From Thermoplasmata archaeon (lineage in GTDB: Archaea; Thermoplasmatota; Thermoplasmata; UBA10834), in contig JALOTO010000075.1 in assembly GCA_025457845.1 (NCBI GenBank), positions 1 to 7,237 of the forward strand: DNA of 7,237 nt, written 5' to 3'. Position 1 is the stretch's first letter, and each line of letters starts with the position of its first letter. This document shows, piece after piece, positions 5,884 to 7,237 of this stretch. Made by a program: the position numbers and the translations under genes. The notes beneath the pieces were generated by a model, which did not search any database, was not told the origin of the DNA, and was given only the letters and a program-made list of their open reading frames with translations.

Positions 5884-7237
5884 TCAGTTCAGGCCGGTGA
5901 TGTAGCCGTTGTCGTCTATGTTGATCCTCTCGGCCGCTGGCGTGCCAGGCAGGCCGGGGATGGTCATCATCTCGCCCGTGAGGGGCACGATGAACCCTGC
6001 GCCGGCGGAGAGCCTGACCTCCCTGACGGTCAGGACCCAGTCCTTCGGGGCGCCCTTCTTGACCGGGTCGTCCGATAGGGAGTGCTGGGTCTTGGCCATG
6101 CATATCGGGAGCTTGTCGTTGCCGCTCTCCTCGATGGCCTCGATGTCGTCCGACGCGGTGCCTGTGTAGACGACGTCCTTCGCGCCGTAGATCTGCGTCG
6201 CGATGATCTTGATCTTCTCCTTGATCGGCAGCTTCTCGTCGTAGAGGAACTTGAAGTCCGCCTTCTCCTTATCGAGGGCGTCGACCACGGCCTTTGCCAG
6301 GTCCACTCCGCCCTTCCCGCCGTCCACGAACACGCGGCTGACCGCGTATCTGGCACCGAGCTTCTCGCAGTGCTTCCTGCAGTGCTCGATCTCCTCGGGG
6401 CTGTCGGTCGGGAACTGGTTGATGGCAACGACGACCGGCACGCCGAACTTCTTGATGTTCTCGATGTGCTTGTCGAGGTTGGAGTAGCCCTTCTCGAGGA
6501 ACTCGAGGTTTGGCGTCCCGATCTGCTTCTCGGGCATCCCGCCGTGCATCTTCAGCGCGCGTATGCTCGCGACGAGGACCGCTACATCGGGTCTGACGCC
6601 GCCGATCCTGCAGACTATGTCGAAGAACTTCTCTCCGCCCAGGTCGGCCGCGAAGCCTCCCTCGGTGACCACATAGTCGGCCATCTTGAGCGCGTACTTG
6701 GTCGCTATGATGGAGCTGTTGCCGTGCGCGATGTTCGCGAACGGGGCCCCGTGGATGAACGCCGGCTGTCCCTCGAGCGTCTGGCACAGGTTGGGCATGA
6801 TGGCGTCCTTGAGGAGCAGGCACATCGCGCCTATCCCCTTGAGCTGGCCGGCCGTGACCGGCTTGCCGTCGAACGTGTATGCGACGACGACCTTGCCCAG
6901 GCGCTCCCTCAGGTCCTTCATGTCCTTGGAGAGGGCGAGGATGGCCATGATCTCGCTCGCGACCGTGATGTCGAACCCGCTCTCGTGGGGCACGCCGCCC
7001 TTCGACCTGCCGCCGAGGCCCACGACTATGTCCCTGAGCTCGCGGGCGTTCATGTCCATGACCTTCCTCAGGACTATCCTGGTCGGGTCGATGTTGAGCT
7101 GGTTCTTCTTGGTGACGTGGTTCTCGACGAGGGCGGACAGCAGGTTGTGCGCCGTTCCGACCGCGTGTATGTCACCCGTGAAGTGCAGGTCTATGTCCCA
7201 CATGGGGTAGACCTGCGAGTAACCACCGCCGGTCGCG
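5884..7237 (-). CDS. fhs: Formate--tetrahydrofolate ligase, C-terminal 450 residues (cut by right window edge)
   Basis: This enzyme joins formate to THF with ATP to give 10-formyl-THF, the entry step of the methyl branch. The frame is open to the right edge: 11 codons (ATGGGYSQVYP) precede the first internal Met at 7203, and they match the family's ATGGGYSQV segment, so that Met is not the start. About 105 residues, including the P-loop, lie outside the window. Visible landmarks: LHFTGDIHAVGTAHNLL, NIDPTRI, the SGFDITVASEIMAILAL block, PNLCQTLEGQPAFIHG, PFANIAHGNSS, ALKMHGG, INQFPTD, KTQHSLSDDP, and the C-terminal SAGAGFIVPLTGEMMTIPGLP. The family often has AHGCNS and TEAGFGADLG; here these read AHGNSS (as in eukaryotic C1-THF synthases) and TEGGFAADLG, probably lineage differences. 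Stop is TGA at 5884-5886. It is co-directional with the metVF unit but separated from it by 156 bases that include a hairpin. Confidence 0.96.
   Translation of the reverse strand, partial: ATGGGYSQVYPMWDIDLHFTGDIHAVGTAHNLLSALVENHVTKKNQLNIDPTRIVLRKVMDMNARELRDIVVGLGGRSKGGVPHESGFDITVASEIMAILALSKDMKDLRERLGKVVVAYTFDGKPVTAGQLKGIGAMCLLLKDAIMPNLCQTLEGQPAFIHGAPFANIAHGNSSIIATKYALKMADYVVTEGGFAADLGGEKFFDIVCRIGGVRPDVAVLVASIRALKMHGGMPEKQIGTPNLEFLEKGYSNLDKHIENIKKFGVPVVVAINQFPTDSPEEIEHCRKHCEKLGARYAVSRVFVDGGKGGVDLAKAVVDALDKEKADFKFLYDEKLPIKEKIKIIATQIYGAKDVVYTGTASDDIEAIEESGNDKLPICMAKTQHSLSDDPVKKGAPKDWVLTVREVRLSAGAGFIVPLTGEMMTIPGLPGTPAAERINIDDNGYITGLN

Noticed and set aside
5884..7203. The Met at 7203 as the start of fhs.
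   Set aside because: The codons upstream to the window edge encode the conserved ATGGGYSQV segment, so the gene continues beyond the window.

Overview
The window holds seven genes, all on the minus strand. Read in the direction of transcription, from high to low coordinate, they are: the C-terminal four-fifths of formate--tetrahydrofolate ligase (fhs); two different HdrA-like flavin/iron-sulfur proteins; an MvhD-like 2Fe-2S protein; the MetV zinc/iron-sulfur partner; MetF methylenetetrahydrofolate reductase; and the N-terminal part of a DUF885 protein that runs off the left edge. Coding density is very high. The only non-coding stretches are about 156 bases between fhs and the first HdrA-like gene and about 52 bases between metF and the DUF885 gene. 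I see no RNA genes, mobile elements, CRISPR or long repeats.

Functionally this is a block for the methyl branch of the Wood-Ljungdahl (reductive acetyl-CoA) pathway using tetrahydrofolate. Fhs makes 10-formyl-THF from formate. MetF/MetV carries out the last reduction, methylene-THF to methyl-THF. The steps between (FchA/FolD) and the carbonyl branch are not in the window. Between them lies a five-gene unit, hdrA1-hdrA2-mvhD-metV-metF, in which every junction overlaps by 1 or 4 bases. Each internal start has a strong Shine-Dalgarno sequence inside the last codons of the gene before it. This suggests one translationally coupled complex delivering electrons to, or taking them from, MetF.

The most interesting point is the make-up of that complex. 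The two HdrA-like proteins split the usual HdrA parts between them. The first (412 aa) has a FAD site, an inserted pair of 4Fe-4S motifs and the C-x3-CC motif, but no N-terminal domain and no C-terminal ferredoxin. The second (525 aa) has the N-terminal domain, a second dinucleotide-binding site and a C-terminal two-cluster ferredoxin, but not the inserted clusters. Followed by a separate mvhD, this looks like a QmoA plus (unfused) QmoB layout rather than the HdrABC-MvhD set described with MetVF in Moorella. No HdrB, HdrC or QmoC is present in the window.

Organism: the DNA is GC-rich, yet arginine is often AGG and isoleucine ATA is in regular use. Strong GGAGGT ribosome sites and GTG starts occur. 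A TATA-like element (CTTTATT on the minus strand) lies upstream of the first HdrA-like gene. This fits an uncultivated anaerobe, either an archaeon (for example a Thermoplasmatota-like lineage) or a GC-rich bacterium (actinobacterial or Chloroflexi relatives with this pathway). The window alone does not settle which.
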